The notes under the pieces: generated by a model
Database searches by the model: none
What the model saw: only the letters and a program-made list of their open reading frames with translations
What the model was told of the DNA's origin: nothing
DNA from: Vibrio ponticus
Lineage (GTDB): Bacteria; Pseudomonadota; Gammaproteobacteria; Enterobacterales; Vibrionaceae
Assembly: GCF_009938225.1 (NCBI RefSeq)
Contig: NZ_AP019657.1
Location: forward strand, 930,001-994,000
Direction: 5' to 3'
DNA: 64,000 bases
Program-made: the position numbers and the translations under genes
In this document: piece after piece, positions 30,002 through 40,080 of the stretch
Layout: the number at the start of each line of letters is the position of its first letter
Position numbering within the stretch: the first letter of the stretch is position 1

Positions 30002-30709
30002 ATGATTGAGATTCAACCGAACCTATGGATATTTAACGGGGGCAATGTCTCTTTTCTTAGTTTTCCTTTTTCAACACGCATGACGGTAGTACGTTTGGCT
30101 GGTGGCGACCTCTGGCTACATAGCCCGATTGAGCTGAATGAAGAAGTTCGCCAGCAAGTGGATTCCCTTGGCACCGTGCGTTATCTCATCGCCCCAAATA
30201 GTTTACATCACTTGTTCATTAAGCAGTGGCAAGAAGCTTATCCTCAAGCGTTTACCTACGGTACGGCGCAAGTGGTGAATAAGCGCCAAGATCTCACCTT
30301 TGAAAATTGTTTAGCGCAATCAGCGATATTTCCATGGCAAGAAGAAATAGAACATCTGCTTTTTACCGGTTCATCGGTGATGGAAGAGAGCATTTTTTTG
30401 CATAAACACAGCCAAACTTTGATTGTGACTGACCTAATAGAGAACTTCGATCCGCAGCACTTTAAACCACTGCAACGTAATATCGCCAAAGCGATTGGTA
30501 TTCTAGCGCCGGAAGGCAAGATGCCGTTAGATTGGCGAATCACATTCATGTTCAATAAACCGTTAGCTAGAGAGCATCTCGCGCAGATAATCGCTTGGCA
30601 GCCAGAACGGATTATTTTAGCCCATGGCAAAATCATAGAGAGTAATGCTGTTGCTTTTTTGCAGCGTTCATTTGGTTGGTTGGGAGCAATCGAAGCTTCT
30701 AATGTTTAA
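30002..30709 (+). CDS. DUF4336 protein (metallo-beta-lactamase-like fold)
   Basis: 235 residues. It begins IEIQPNLWIFNGGNVSFLSFPFSTRMTVVRLAGGDLWLHSPI, typical of DUF4336, whose members resemble metallo-beta-lactamase folds. IAPNSLHHLFIKQWQEAYP corresponds to the HxH region but keeps only part of the metal ligands, and IILAHGK may be a late His ligand. Enzymatic activity is unproven. GGAG at about ten bases upstream supports ATG 30002. Confidence 0.75.
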   Translation: MIEIQPNLWIFNGGNVSFLSFPFSTRMTVVRLAGGDLWLHSPIELNEEVRQQVDSLGTVRYLIAPNSLHHLFIKQWQEAYPQAFTYGTAQVVNKRQDLTFENCLAQSAIFPWQEEIEHLLFTGSSVMEESIFLHKHSQTLIVTDLIENFDPQHFKPLQRNIAKAIGILAPEGKMPLDWRITFMFNKPLAREHLAQIIAWQPERIILAHGKIIESNAVAFLQRSFGWLGAIEASNV

Positions 30710-30774
30710 ACTGCTTCAGTGATTAAAATAGTTTGCTGAAATCGCACGTTTTCATTACTTGCTGGAGTTAGAGC

Positions 30775-30915
30775 GTGTCTCAATTTCAAAACAAAGTATT
30801 TATTAAATATGCGTCGAAAATCCCTTTTATCGGCGCAATTCCTCTGTTCGAGCCGTCATTAAACCTTACTAAAAATGTTATTATTGTGGTAATGACCACA
30901 TCGTCTCACAACTGA
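30775..30915 (+). CDS. Possible small ORF, 46 residues
   Basis: GTG start with GGAG seven bases upstream, 46 codons, stop TGA at 30913-30915. The predicted peptide (MSQFQNKVFIKYASKIPF...) is basic at the N-terminus with a hydrophobic stretch (NVIIVVMTT) near the end. No family recognised. It could be a gene fragment. Evidence is limited to the ribosome-binding site and the open frame. Confidence 0.25.
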   Translation: MSQFQNKVFIKYASKIPFIGAIPLFEPSLNLTKNVIIVVMTTSSHN

Positions 30916-30958
30916 TGATCATAAACATTCCAGGATCGGATGATAAGCTCGAGGACAT

Positions 30959-31528
30959 ATGTTAGAAACCAAAAGATTAATACTGCGCCAATGGGAAGAT
31001 GAGGATTATCCTCATTTTGCGCGTATGTGTGCTAATCCGGAAGTCATGAAATATTTTCCAGCGACCTTGTGTGAGAGCGAAAGCTTTCAGCTCGCTGATA
31101 GACTGCGAGCTTTGATTGATATTCACGGCTGGGGATTTTGGGCAGTAGAGCTCAAATCTACCGGCGAATTTATTGGTTTTGTTGGCTTAAATACGCTTGA
31201 TGGCGAGAGTGGTATTCCGGGTGCGCCAATGATGGAAATTGGTTGGCGCACTGACGAGAAATTCTGGCATAAAGGTTATGCTACGGAAGCTGCTGATCAG
31301 GCACTTCGCTATGCTTTTTTTGTCCTTGGTGTTGAAGAGATTTATTCCTTTACTGCGCTCAGTAACATTCCTTCACAAATGGTGATGAAACGCCTCGGTA
31401 TGATAAATACACGTCTTGATTTCAACCATCCTAAGTTGCCAGATGGTCACGAGTTGCAAAGACATTGTTTATATAGGATTGATAAACAGACGGTTGTATC
31501 AGGGACTCAGCTGGGCACTCTGTCCTAA
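30959..31528 (+). CDS. GNAT acetyltransferase (RimJ/RimL-like)
   Basis: 189 residues. LETKRLILRQWEDEDYPHFARMCANPEVMKYF is the standard opening of the RimJ/RimL-type GNAT group (acetylation of protein N-termini or small amines). The acetyl-CoA motif is degenerate: WRTDEKFWHKGYATEAADQALRYAF supplies the K-G-Y-A-T-E variant, followed by FTALSNIPSQMVMKRLGM. GAGG precedes the ATG by five bases. Substrate unknown. Confidence 0.88.
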   Translation: MLETKRLILRQWEDEDYPHFARMCANPEVMKYFPATLCESESFQLADRLRALIDIHGWGFWAVELKSTGEFIGFVGLNTLDGESGIPGAPMMEIGWRTDEKFWHKGYATEAADQALRYAFFVLGVEEIYSFTALSNIPSQMVMKRLGMINTRLDFNHPKLPDGHELQRHCLYRIDKQTVVSGTQLGTLS

Positions 31529-31565
31529 AAGAGTCAATATAATGTTTGTACTACAAGGATGAAGT

Positions 31566-32174
31566 ATGAGTGTCCGAGAAAAAATGCACAGCAGTCAAGT
31601 GTACTATTGCGATGATCAATCTTTAATTGCTGAGCAGCAAGCGTGTCTAGAAATACTCTATGACTTTAATCATTGTCGACCAAGTCAGTTTGTGCAGCGA
31701 GATGAGCTTCTGCGCACTTTATTAGGCAGCGTGGGCAAAGAGTGTTATATCGAACCACCACTGCGAGCGAATTGGGGCAAGCATACATACATTGGCGACA
31801 ATTTTTACGCGAACTTCAATTTAACCCTAGTGGATGACACAACAATCACTATTGGAAACCACGTGATGTTTGGTCCCAATGTGGTTCTAACTACCGCAGG
31901 TCATCCGGTTGATCCTGACAGGCGGCGCAAAGTGGCGCAGTTCAATATTCCAATTACAATTGAAGATAATGTATGGCTTGGCGCCAATGTTGAGGTGCTT
32001 CCCGGTGTCACGATCGGTGAAAACAGTGTAGTGGGGGCAGGGAGTGTGGTGACCAAAGACATTCCGCCAAACGTAGTCGCCGTCGGCAACCCGTGTCGGG
32101 TATTAAGAGAGATTTCCGCAAGAGATAAAGAGCACTACTTTAAAAATCTGCGCTTCGATGACGAAATCTGCTAG
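31566..32174 (+). CDS. Sugar O-acetyltransferase (Maa/LacA family)
   Basis: 202 residues. An N-terminal helical maltose-acetyltransferase cap (SVREKMHSSQVYYCDDQSL, KCLE-like region) is followed by left-handed beta-helix hexapeptide repeats. The catalytic His lies in VVLTTAGHPVDPDRR. The end GNPCRVLREISARD matches the Maa/LacA/NodL group. It acetylates sugars such as maltose or galactosides from acetyl-CoA. Confidence 0.88.
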   Translation: MSVREKMHSSQVYYCDDQSLIAEQQACLEILYDFNHCRPSQFVQRDELLRTLLGSVGKECYIEPPLRANWGKHTYIGDNFYANFNLTLVDDTTITIGNHVMFGPNVVLTTAGHPVDPDRRRKVAQFNIPITIEDNVWLGANVEVLPGVTIGENSVVGAGSVVTKDIPPNVVAVGNPCRVLREISARDKEHYFKNLRFDDEIC

Positions 32175-32230
32175 TACCACAGACTAGATTCTCTACAATA
32201 TGCCTTATCGAGATCGATAGGGATACGCGT

Positions 32231-33112
32231 GTGAAAATTGAAGATCTAAAATTATTCGTCAAAGTAGTAGAGCTGGGCAGTTTTACTGCGGCAGCCAACG
32301 CTCTTGATGTTCCCCGCGCGAATGTGAGCCGCCGAATCAATGAATTAGAAGCACAACTCCACACATCACTGTTTCATCGCACGACACGTAGCTTATCCCT
32401 CACTAATCATGGTGAAATTTACTACCAAGAGATTCTCCAAGCTTTAGCGCTGTTCGACAACGCCAATCAAGCCATTACTCAAGCCGATACGCTGATTAAA
32501 GGCAAAATAAAACTCGGCATTTTGTCCGAGACTCATGAGTTACTGCAGCCGATTCTGTTTACGTTTTTGGATCTTCACCCCGAAGTGGAATTGGATGTAC
32601 GCGTTATCCAAAATGGCTTTATTGATATGTACCAGCAGGGGCTAGATATCGCGTTTCACGGTGGAGAACTGATTGATTCAGACTTGATTGCTCGCCAGAT
32701 ATTACCGTTAGATCGCTGCTTAGTCGCATCACCAAAATATCTTCAATCAAAGCAGTTGCCAGAGGATGTGCACCAGTTAGTTGAGCATACCGCGCTTTGT
32801 TTTCGCTGGCCGAGTGGAGAGATTGATGATCTCTGGCAGTTTGTTGAGGGCGAGGTAAAAGTTAATTCGCCTTTGGTTTCGAACAGTATCGCTTTTCTTA
32901 AAGATGCTACTCTTTCAGGGCGCGGCATTGCATTTCTACCTAAAATATTAGTTGAGAAAGAGCTGGAAAATGGTGAACTTTACCAGATTTTACCAGAAGT
33001 TAGCGCAAAAACTGAACACGGCTATCTGCTCTATCCTCAGCCGCGAACCCTCAATTATGCCAGTCGCGAACTGATACAATATCTGATCCAAGAAATCCCT
33101 AAACTCGCCTGA
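32231..33112 (+). CDS. LysR-type transcriptional regulator
   Basis: 293 residues. The helix-turn-helix KVVELGSFTAAANALDVPRANVSRRINELE and substrate-binding domain are typical of the AaeR/CrgA-like LysR subgroup. The start is GTG at 32231 with AGGGA upstream. It lies 96 bases before, and codirectional with, the RND efflux operon, so it is a candidate activator of that operon. Confidence 0.88.
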   Translation: MKIEDLKLFVKVVELGSFTAAANALDVPRANVSRRINELEAQLHTSLFHRTTRSLSLTNHGEIYYQEILQALALFDNANQAITQADTLIKGKIKLGILSETHELLQPILFTFLDLHPEVELDVRVIQNGFIDMYQQGLDIAFHGGELIDSDLIARQILPLDRCLVASPKYLQSKQLPEDVHQLVEHTALCFRWPSGEIDDLWQFVEGEVKVNSPLVSNSIAFLKDATLSGRGIAFLPKILVEKELENGELYQILPEVSAKTEHGYLLYPQPRTLNYASRELIQYLIQEIPKLA

Positions 33113-33208
33113 TTGTCTCATTTTTCATGACATTAAGTCTTGTGGTTGATGGCTTATTCGAACACTGTTCAATAATAGAATAGCGCCATCAACATGGAGC
33201 TATTTATC

Positions 33209-34291
33209 ATGAATCGAATCAGCACACTCACACTGGCTTGCAGTGTTGCACTGGGGTTATCTGGTTGCAATCAAGCTCAAGTCGAGCAAACAAAACCAGT
33301 TGTACAAACCAAGTTACAAGTTATCCAGTTAAGCGAGTCTCAAGGACAAACTGCGAAACATTTTAGCGGCTTGGTGACCGCACAAGAACAAGCCGCTTTA
33401 GCCTTTCGTGTCCCGGGTACCATTGAACAACTGCTGGTGACTAAGGGGCAAAAGGTGACTAAAGGGCAAATTATCGCTCGTTTAGATCCACATGATTATC
33501 AGGTCGTGCACGAAGAGCTAGAAGCTAAGATGCTTGAAGCGCAATCTGCGCATAAATTGGCAAAAGCAGAACTGAAACGCGTTAAACAGGCAACACAAGA
33601 TGATGCTATCGCCTCAGTGAATCTTGACCGAGCGATCAGTGGCTATGAGCGCAGTCTCTCGGCGATTAAAGTGGTCGAAAAAAACATTCAACGCGCCAAA
33701 GATACTCTGGCGTACACCGAGTTAAAAGCCCCGTTTGATGGCGTAATTGGTCGTGTGGACTTTGAGCAGCATGAGCAGGTATTGCCGGGGATTGCAGTCG
33801 CGACGTTGCAAGACAATCGTCAGCTTGAGGTCGAAATTGATGTGCCTGAAACCTTAATTGAAGCGTTTGAGGTTGGGCAAATTAGCTCGGTATCCTGGTA
33901 TCAGTCAGAACATGTTCTCAATGCTTACGTGACAGAAATTGCGCCGCTGCCCCACCTAATCAAGCAAACCTATACCGTTACTTATCGTATTGAAAAAGGC
34001 AGTGCACAACTCTTCCCGGGCAAATCGGTCTCAATTTCGACTCATATCGGTAACAGCCAGCAAAGCTACTGCATTCCTTACTCAGCGTTGGTGGGTAGTA
34101 AGGAGCAAATGCACGTCAATTTAGTTCGCGACAACCGTGTCGTGGGGCTGCCGGTTGAGCTTGCTTCGCTCGATGCTTATCAAGCTTGTATTAAAGGCGA
34201 GTTAAATGCTGATGATTACGTGGTCGTGAGCGGTAGTCAGTATTTGTCGAATGGGCAACGCGCCGACGATATCGTTATTCGCGAGTTATAA
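33209..34291 (+). CDS. RND efflux periplasmic adaptor (membrane fusion lipoprotein)
   Basis: About 360 residues. A lipoprotein signal ends LSGC. Lipoyl/barrel-sandwich halves (AALAFRVPGTIEQLLVTKGQKVTKGQIIARLDP and LKAPFDGVIGRVDFEQHEQVLPG) flank a coiled-coil hairpin, then beta-barrel and membrane-proximal domains. It connects the inner-membrane pump to the outer-membrane channel. The start at 33209 is chosen because GGAG (33196-33199) lies inside the upstream in-frame ATG at 33194. Confidence 0.93.
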   Translation: MNRISTLTLACSVALGLSGCNQAQVEQTKPVVQTKLQVIQLSESQGQTAKHFSGLVTAQEQAALAFRVPGTIEQLLVTKGQKVTKGQIIARLDPHDYQVVHEELEAKMLEAQSAHKLAKAELKRVKQATQDDAIASVNLDRAISGYERSLSAIKVVEKNIQRAKDTLAYTELKAPFDGVIGRVDFEQHEQVLPGIAVATLQDNRQLEVEIDVPETLIEAFEVGQISSVSWYQSEHVLNAYVTEIAPLPHLIKQTYTVTYRIEKGSAQLFPGKSVSISTHIGNSQQSYCIPYSALVGSKEQMHVNLVRDNRVVGLPVELASLDAYQACIKGELNADDYVVVSGSQYLSNGQRADDIVIREL

Positions 34292-34300
34292 AGGTGAACC

Positions 34301-37300
34301 ATGATTAAGTTGGCTGAATTTGCAATTCGTCAAAGAACGTTTTTGCTCTTTTTTACTGCCCTGAGCATCATTGCAGGGATCTACTCCTACTTTGATCTAG
34401 GCAAGCTTGAAGACCCAAGCTTTACCGTTAAGACGGCAGTGGTGGTTACGCTCTATCCGGGCGCTTCTGCTGAAGAAGTCGAACTGCAAGTAACAGATAC
34501 TATCGAAACCAAGTTGCAAGAAATGGGCGAGCTGAATCGCTTACGTTCTCTTTCGAGACCGGGTATGTCGATGGTGTTTGTCGATCTTAAAGAGAGCCTA
34601 AATTCAGAGCATCTGCCTCAACAGTGGGATTTACTGCGACGTAAGGTGAATGATGTCAAATTGCAGCTCCCAAGCACGGCTCAGATCAGCATAGTGCAAG
34701 ATGAGTTCTCAGAAGTGTATGGAATGCTGTTTGCTATTCACAGTCAAGATGCCAAACCCGAAGAGTTACGCCGTTATGCTGAGGAACTGCAACGACGTAT
34801 CAAAACCGTTGATGGCATCAAGAAGGTGGAACTGCACGGCGTACAACCGCGTACTGTTTACATCGATATGCCTGACGAACGCCTCGCACAATATGGCGTC
34901 TCCTTTGCACAAGTATGGAATCAACTCAGCACACAAAATATGACGTATGAGGCGGGTAAGTTTGATGCCGGAAGCGAGCGCATTCGCGTACATCAAGGTA
35001 GCCAGTTTCAGTCATTAGACGATATTCGCAATTTGGTAATCAAAGGTGGTGTAAGCGAGTTTGGCACTGGACTGGTCCGTTTAGGCGATGTGGCGGATAT
35101 TCGCATGGGTTACCAAACGCCCGCGTTGACTGAAAATCGCTATAACGGTGAGCCTTCGGTGACATTAGCGGTGAGCCCAGTCAATGGCATTAATGTGGTT
35201 TCTCTGGGAGATACCATTCGGGCGATCATTGATGACTATCAAGCCTCTTTACCTCTTGGCGTGCAGATCTCCACCGTGGCTTATCAACCGGACGAAGTGC
35301 AGAAGTCGATCGATAATTTTGTCGGCAACCTGTTAGAAAGTGTCGCGATTGTCTTTGTCGTCCTGCTTATTTTCATGGGCTTTAAAAGTGCCACAATCGT
35401 GGGTGGCAGTTTACTACTGACCATTTTACTGACGTTGATATTCATGAATATCAATCAGATTGACTTACACCGAGTTTCGTTAGGGACCTTTATTCTCGCT
35501 CTGGGCATGTTGGTGGATAACGCGATTGTGATCACCGATATGATGATTGCTAAGCTCAATAAAGGCATTGAGCGTACGCAAGCGGCACTGGAGTCGGTCA
35601 AAGAAACAGCACTGCCATTATTTGGGGCGACTGTTATCGCGATTATGGGTGCAAGCCCTGTGTTGTTCTCCAAGACTGATGCGGCTGAGTTTTCCGCTTC
35701 AGTATTCTCCATTATCGCTTCTTCATTGCTGTTGTCTTGGCTGGTGGCAATGACCTTTACGTTGTTGATGTGCTGGCTGTTTATTAATCCAAGTAAGGGC
35801 AAAGATGAGAGTAAAGTTTCTCGCTACAAACAACTGGTCGGTTGGACCGTCGACAATCCTAAAAAAGCACTGACAACGCTCATCCCTTTAGTAGTTGTGA
35901 CTGCTGTATTGGTCCCTTATGTGTCGGTTAACTTCATTCCTCAGTCCGACCGCCCAATCGTATTTTTCGATTATTGGTTACCCAATGGAGCTAAGATAGA
36001 GCAGACCTCAGCCGATATGAAAAAAGTCGAGCAGTGGTTATTTGAACAGCCGGAAGTGACGAGTATTGCAAGTAGCATCGGTGCTAGTGTGCCGAGGTTC
36101 TCGGTGACGGTAGAGCCAGAGCCGTTAGACCCAGCCTACGGACAGATCTTGGTCAATACCACCGATTACCACGCCATTTCTGCCTTGGTGGAACGAGGGG
36201 ATGCGTGGGTAAAACAGCAATTCCCTGATGCGCGTCCACGTTTTCGCTCGCTGAAACTTGCCACAACGGATAAGTATTCGGTCGAAGCGCGTTTTTCTGG
36301 TCCTGATCAAGCGGTGCTACATCAATTGGCTGAACAGGCTAAAACCATTATGGCAAGCCACCCGGATGCAAAATATGTTCGTGACGATTGGCGTCAACAA
36401 AGCAAGTTGTTAGAGCCTATTATCAACCAAGAACGAGCAAGACGCGCCGGTATTAACCGGGCTGATATTGCTTTTGCCATGAAGCGAGCCTCTGATGGTA
36501 TGCCGTTAGGACGAATGAAACTCAATGATGAGTTGATTCCGATTCAGTTGCGCAGCACAGAGCAAACTATGGCGTCGCTGGAATCTATTCCGGTCAAATC
36601 GTTACTTGGGCTTCATTCGGTGCCACTAGGACAAGTGGTCGATGGTTTTGAGTTGCGTGCAGAGGAGAGCATGATTTGGCGTCGCGACCGAGTGAAAACC
36701 ATTACCGCTCAAGCTGGCGTTTCACGATCAACGACCCCTGCAAAAGTGCGCAACGCAATTAAAGCGGATATCGAAGCGATTGAATTACCGCCGGGTTACA
36801 GCATGGAGTGGGGCGGTGAGTACTATGACGAGCATAAAGCGGTGTCAGATATCTTGCAGCAACTGCCTAAAGCGCTACTGATTATGGTGATCATTTTAGT
36901 CGCAATGTTCAATGGCTTTAAGCAGCCAGCCATTATTCTAGCCACGATTCCGTTAGCGGCAACTGGGGCGACATTTGCACTGCTGTTATTTAACAAACCG
37001 TTTGGTTTTATGGCGCTGATTGGTGCAATAACTCTGATGGGGATGATCATTAAAAATGGCATTGTATTGATGGATCAAATTGAGCTTGAGCGTCGTAATG
37101 GTCGTCAGTTATCCGATGCGATTAAGGAAGCGACTATCAACCGTACTATGGCGATTTCGATGGGGGCACTAACCACTGCGTTGGGGATGATTCCGTTGTT
37201 AAGTGATCTGCTGTTTGATCAAATGGCAGCAACCATTATCGGTGGTCTTGCCGCGGCAACGGTGCTTTCGTTATTTATCATGCCTGCGCTGTATCGCTTA

Positions 37301-37381
37301 GCATACCAAGAGACTTTGCCTGCTGCGCAAACGCTCGATACGCCAGTCTCTGTGGCTGGAACAGATTCAAAGCCAGTGTAG
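34301..37381 (+). CDS. RND (AcrB/HAE-type) multidrug efflux permease
   Basis: 1026 residues with the twelve-helix AcrB layout. The N-terminus (IRQRTFLLFFTALSIIAGIYSY) and TVKTAVVVTLYPGASAEEVE are family hallmarks. TM4 reads LGMLVDNAIVITD, with Asn in place of the second Asp of AcrB (D407/D408), a common variant of this subgroup. TM10 keeps Lys (GMIIKNGIVLMD). It exports drugs or metabolites using the proton gradient. It lies ten bases after the adaptor gene. Confidence 0.95.
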   Translation: MIKLAEFAIRQRTFLLFFTALSIIAGIYSYFDLGKLEDPSFTVKTAVVVTLYPGASAEEVELQVTDTIETKLQEMGELNRLRSLSRPGMSMVFVDLKESLNSEHLPQQWDLLRRKVNDVKLQLPSTAQISIVQDEFSEVYGMLFAIHSQDAKPEELRRYAEELQRRIKTVDGIKKVELHGVQPRTVYIDMPDERLAQYGVSFAQVWNQLSTQNMTYEAGKFDAGSERIRVHQGSQFQSLDDIRNLVIKGGVSEFGTGLVRLGDVADIRMGYQTPALTENRYNGEPSVTLAVSPVNGINVVSLGDTIRAIIDDYQASLPLGVQISTVAYQPDEVQKSIDNFVGNLLESVAIVFVVLLIFMGFKSATIVGGSLLLTILLTLIFMNINQIDLHRVSLGTFILALGMLVDNAIVITDMMIAKLNKGIERTQAALESVKETALPLFGATVIAIMGASPVLFSKTDAAEFSASVFSIIASSLLLSWLVAMTFTLLMCWLFINPSKGKDESKVSRYKQLVGWTVDNPKKALTTLIPLVVVTAVLVPYVSVNFIPQSDRPIVFFDYWLPNGAKIEQTSADMKKVEQWLFEQPEVTSIASSIGASVPRFSVTVEPEPLDPAYGQILVNTTDYHAISALVERGDAWVKQQFPDARPRFRSLKLATTDKYSVEARFSGPDQAVLHQLAEQAKTIMASHPDAKYVRDDWRQQSKLLEPIINQERARRAGINRADIAFAMKRASDGMPLGRMKLNDELIPIQLRSTEQTMASLESIPVKSLLGLHSVPLGQVVDGFELRAEESMIWRRDRVKTITAQAGVSRSTTPAKVRNAIKADIEAIELPPGYSMEWGGEYYDEHKAVSDILQQLPKALLIMVIILVAMFNGFKQPAIILATIPLAATGATFALLLFNKPFGFMALIGAITLMGMIIKNGIVLMDQIELERRNGRQLSDAIKEATINRTMAISMGALTTALGMIPLLSDLLFDQMAATIIGGLAAATVLSLFIMPALYRLAYQETLPAAQTLDTPVSVAGTDSKPV

Positions 37382-37396
37382 TTTATGGAGATATCA

Positions 37397-38899
37397 ATGA
37401 AACACCAACCGCTTAAATTCGCGTTAAAACTTGCTCCATTAGCCTTGGCTGTGGCTCTCTCTGGTTGTGCCGTCGGTCCGGATTATCAAGTACCCACAGT
37501 AACACTGGCAGAAAGTTATCTCTACAGCGCAGATGCGAGTCCGATCGACAACGATCATTGGTGGTTGCAGTTTGACGATCAAACTTTGAATCGCTTGGTT
37601 AAGGATCTACAACAGCAAAATATTCCGTTAAAGATCGCCGCTGAGCGCATCAATATGGCACGCAGTTATCAATCCGTGGTGGAATCATTCAAGGTTCCGA
37701 CGGTCAATATCGGTGCGGGCTATTACAATTATCAACTGAGTAAAAATGACTCGCTCATGGGACCAGCACTTAATCCCATTGGTGACAGCGTAGCGGGCTT
37801 ACCGCCACAAATGGGCAGTGCGGTGATGCTCGACAATCAGCATGACGGCGCCTTTGTTGGGGCATCGGTTATGTGGGAGATGGACTTATTCGGTCGCATT
37901 GAGCACCAAGCCCAAGCGGCTGAAATTCGGGTCGAGCAAGCTGAAATCTATCAAAGTGGGCTCAATACACTGGTAACTGCTGACTTAGTTCACAACTATA
38001 TTCAATATCGCGGCGCGCAGGCGCGCACCGACTTGTTGAAAGAGAATATCGCCGATCAGCGTAAGACGTTAGATTTAGTACAGAAAGTGGTCGCCAGTGG
38101 CTATGGTTCAGACTTAGATCTGGCGCAAGCACGAGCGATGTTGGCGGCAACACAATCTTTGCTGCCACAACTTGAAATTGCCCAGCAGGTACACAAGCAA
38201 AGACTGGCGACTTTGTTAGGAGAGCCGTTGAGTCGCATTGATCAGCGTTTGGGCGTTAATAGTTTGGACCTTAGCGATGCAAAAACAAGGGTATCGATTC
38301 CTAGTATAGAAGGGGGGATTCCAACCGGTTTGCCTTCTGAGTTATTGCAACGACGCCCTGATATCCGTATTGCCGAGCGTGAAATTGCCGCAATTAACTC
38401 AGAACTTGCTGCGTCAGTCGCCAATCGTTATCCCAAGTTTTTCTTAACCGGCGCGCCGGGCGTATCGGCGAGCAGCTTTGATGATCTGTTTAGCAGTGAT
38501 TCATTTGGCTGGGCTGGCTCGGTTGGCATGAGTTGGAATGTCTTTGATGGTGGTCGAGGTGAGGCGTTAGTTGAGATCAACGATGCGCGTTTAGAGAGTG
38601 CGATGTTGGGCTATCAGCACGCGGTGAATGGCGCGATTACCGAAGTGGATTCAATGTTGTTTGCTTACGGGCGCAGTCAAGAGAATCAGCAGCAGATTGA
38701 TGAGGCGGTATCGTCATCTCAGATAGCGCTTAATAAAGCGAAATCGCTCTACAAGGCGGGGCTAGTGGATCACTTGACAGTATTGGATGCGCAAAGACAA
38801 CATCGCATGATGCTCGATAGGCAACTTGCGGCTCAATTGCAAACTGCGCAAACCACGGTTGGCGTGTATAAATCGCTCGGGGGGGATTGGAAAATTTAG
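37397..38899 (+). CDS. RND efflux outer-membrane lipoprotein (NodT/TolC-like)
   Basis: About 500 residues. A lipoprotein signal ends LSGC, and the mature start AVGPDYQVP is the standard NodT-family opening. Two OEP repeats with long alpha-helices form the channel; LPSELLQRRPDIRIAEREIAAINSELAAS is diagnostic. The start at 37397 follows GGAG by seven bases; the upstream ATG 37385 overlaps that site. Completes the tripartite pump and is followed by a terminator shared with nagA. Confidence 0.93.
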   Translation: MKHQPLKFALKLAPLALAVALSGCAVGPDYQVPTVTLAESYLYSADASPIDNDHWWLQFDDQTLNRLVKDLQQQNIPLKIAAERINMARSYQSVVESFKVPTVNIGAGYYNYQLSKNDSLMGPALNPIGDSVAGLPPQMGSAVMLDNQHDGAFVGASVMWEMDLFGRIEHQAQAAEIRVEQAEIYQSGLNTLVTADLVHNYIQYRGAQARTDLLKENIADQRKTLDLVQKVVASGYGSDLDLAQARAMLAATQSLLPQLEIAQQVHKQRLATLLGEPLSRIDQRLGVNSLDLSDAKTRVSIPSIEGGIPTGLPSELLQRRPDIRIAEREIAAINSELAASVANRYPKFFLTGAPGVSASSFDDLFSSDSFGWAGSVGMSWNVFDGGRGEALVEINDARLESAMLGYQHAVNGAITEVDSMLFAYGRSQENQQQIDEAVSSSQIALNKAKSLYKAGLVDHLTVLDAQRQHRMMLDRQLAAQLQTAQTTVGVYKSLGGDWKI

Positions 38900-38908
38900 C
38901 TGTTGATC

Positions 38909-38940
38909 AAATGCCGCCTCTATTTGAGGCGGCATTTTCA
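38909..38940. terminator. Bidirectional terminator between efflux operon and nagA
   Basis: A 12-bp stem AAATGCCGCCTC/GAGGCGGCATTT (38909-38920 with 38926-38937) with T runs available on the plus strand. The minus strand also reads into a T-rich end. Confidence 0.88.
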
Positions 38941-38952
38941 GTTTAAAAGTCG

Positions 38953-40080
38953 TTACATTAACTGACCATCGACCAGTACTGCCTCGGAGCGATAGTGGCT
39001 GTTTAACACAGTTGCTGCCGCGCGATAACCTGGTTGCAGTTTACCTAAGTCAGATGACTTCATAGCTTGCGCCGGATAAGTTGAAGCCATTCTTAGAGCC
39101 TCTTGCTCTGCAATACCCCACTCAATCACATTGGCAACAGACTCGTCCATACCAATATGTGCCCCAGCGAGACTCCCTTCAGCATTAACCAATTTGTTGT
39201 CAATAACTTCGATGATTTGCCCATCTAGCTCAAAGCGATTGGTTTTGCTGCCAACCGTCGCCATTGCATCGGTGATAATTAGCAGCTTGCCTGGTGGTTT
39301 GGCTTTGTGTGCCAGCAAAAAGCTTTGTGGATGCACATGTATCCCATCTGTAATAATCGAGCACCAAGCGTGATCACTATTGAGAGCAGTGCCTACCACC
39401 CCAGGTTCACGCCCTTCGAAAGGAGACATGGCATTAAACAAATGGGTAAAACCGTTCACCTGTGAAAGCTTTTCGTTGCTAAGTTCATTGGCTGTGGCAT
39501 TACTGTGCCCGCAAGAGACAATCACGCCTTTCTGTTGCAGGTAATTAAGCGCTTCAAGAGACATTTTTTCAGTTGCTGCTGTGACGAGCACTTTGGCATT
39601 GTTTGGCCAAGGGAAATCTTCAAGATCGGCTATGCTTGGTGAATAGAACAGCTCAGCATTGTGCGCCCCTTTCTTAGCGGTATTGATCCACGGGCCTTCA
39701 ATATGCACCCCGAGCACTCCTGGGATACGTTGCTCAAAGGCGATCTCTGCGGCGGTTAATGCCTGCGCGATTTCATTTGGTGTCGAACTAATTAACGTTG
39801 GCAATAGGTAAGCTGTACCGTGGGTTCGGTGCGCTTTGCAAATTGTGTCCATAGCCGTCGGCGTGATGTCGTTATTGAGCATCACATCACCGCCACCATT
39901 GACTTGAATATCGATAAAACCAGGTGCAATTAAGCCATCAGCATAGTGCTGGTGCTCGATATCCGTTGGTAGTGCGCTAATCGGCATAATGGCATGGATA
40001 TGCTCACCGTCCCACACCAGCGCTGCATCTTGGTGATAATTGTCTCCATCAAATATTCGTGGAGCTGAGATGGCTTTCAT
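38953..40080 (-). CDS. nagA: N-acetylglucosamine-6-phosphate deacetylase
   Basis: About 375 residues of the amidohydrolase superfamily. It converts GlcNAc-6-P to glucosamine-6-P plus acetate. Visible signatures are PGFIDIQVNGGGDVMLN, the metal ligand region GVHIEGPWI, HSNATANE, GFTHLFNAMSPFEGREPG and the catalytic Asp in IITDAMATVG. The start MKAISAPRIFDG at 40080 overlaps the nanK stop by one base (TAATG). ATG 40086 is an alternative, since AAGGAAG is nearer to it. Last gene of nanE-nanK-nagA. Confidence 0.95.
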   Translation of the reverse strand: MKAISAPRIFDGDNYHQDAALVWDGEHIHAIMPISALPTDIEHQHYADGLIAPGFIDIQVNGGGDVMLNNDITPTAMDTICKAHRTHGTAYLLPTLISSTPNEIAQALTAAEIAFEQRIPGVLGVHIEGPWINTAKKGAHNAELFYSPSIADLEDFPWPNNAKVLVTAATEKMSLEALNYLQQKGVIVSCGHSNATANELSNEKLSQVNGFTHLFNAMSPFEGREPGVVGTALNSDHAWCSIITDGIHVHPQSFLLAHKAKPPGKLLIITDAMATVGSKTNRFELDGQIIEVIDNKLVNAEGSLAGAHIGMDESVANVIEWGIAEQEALRMASTYPAQAMKSSDLGKLQPGYRAAATVLNSHYRSEAVLVDGQLM

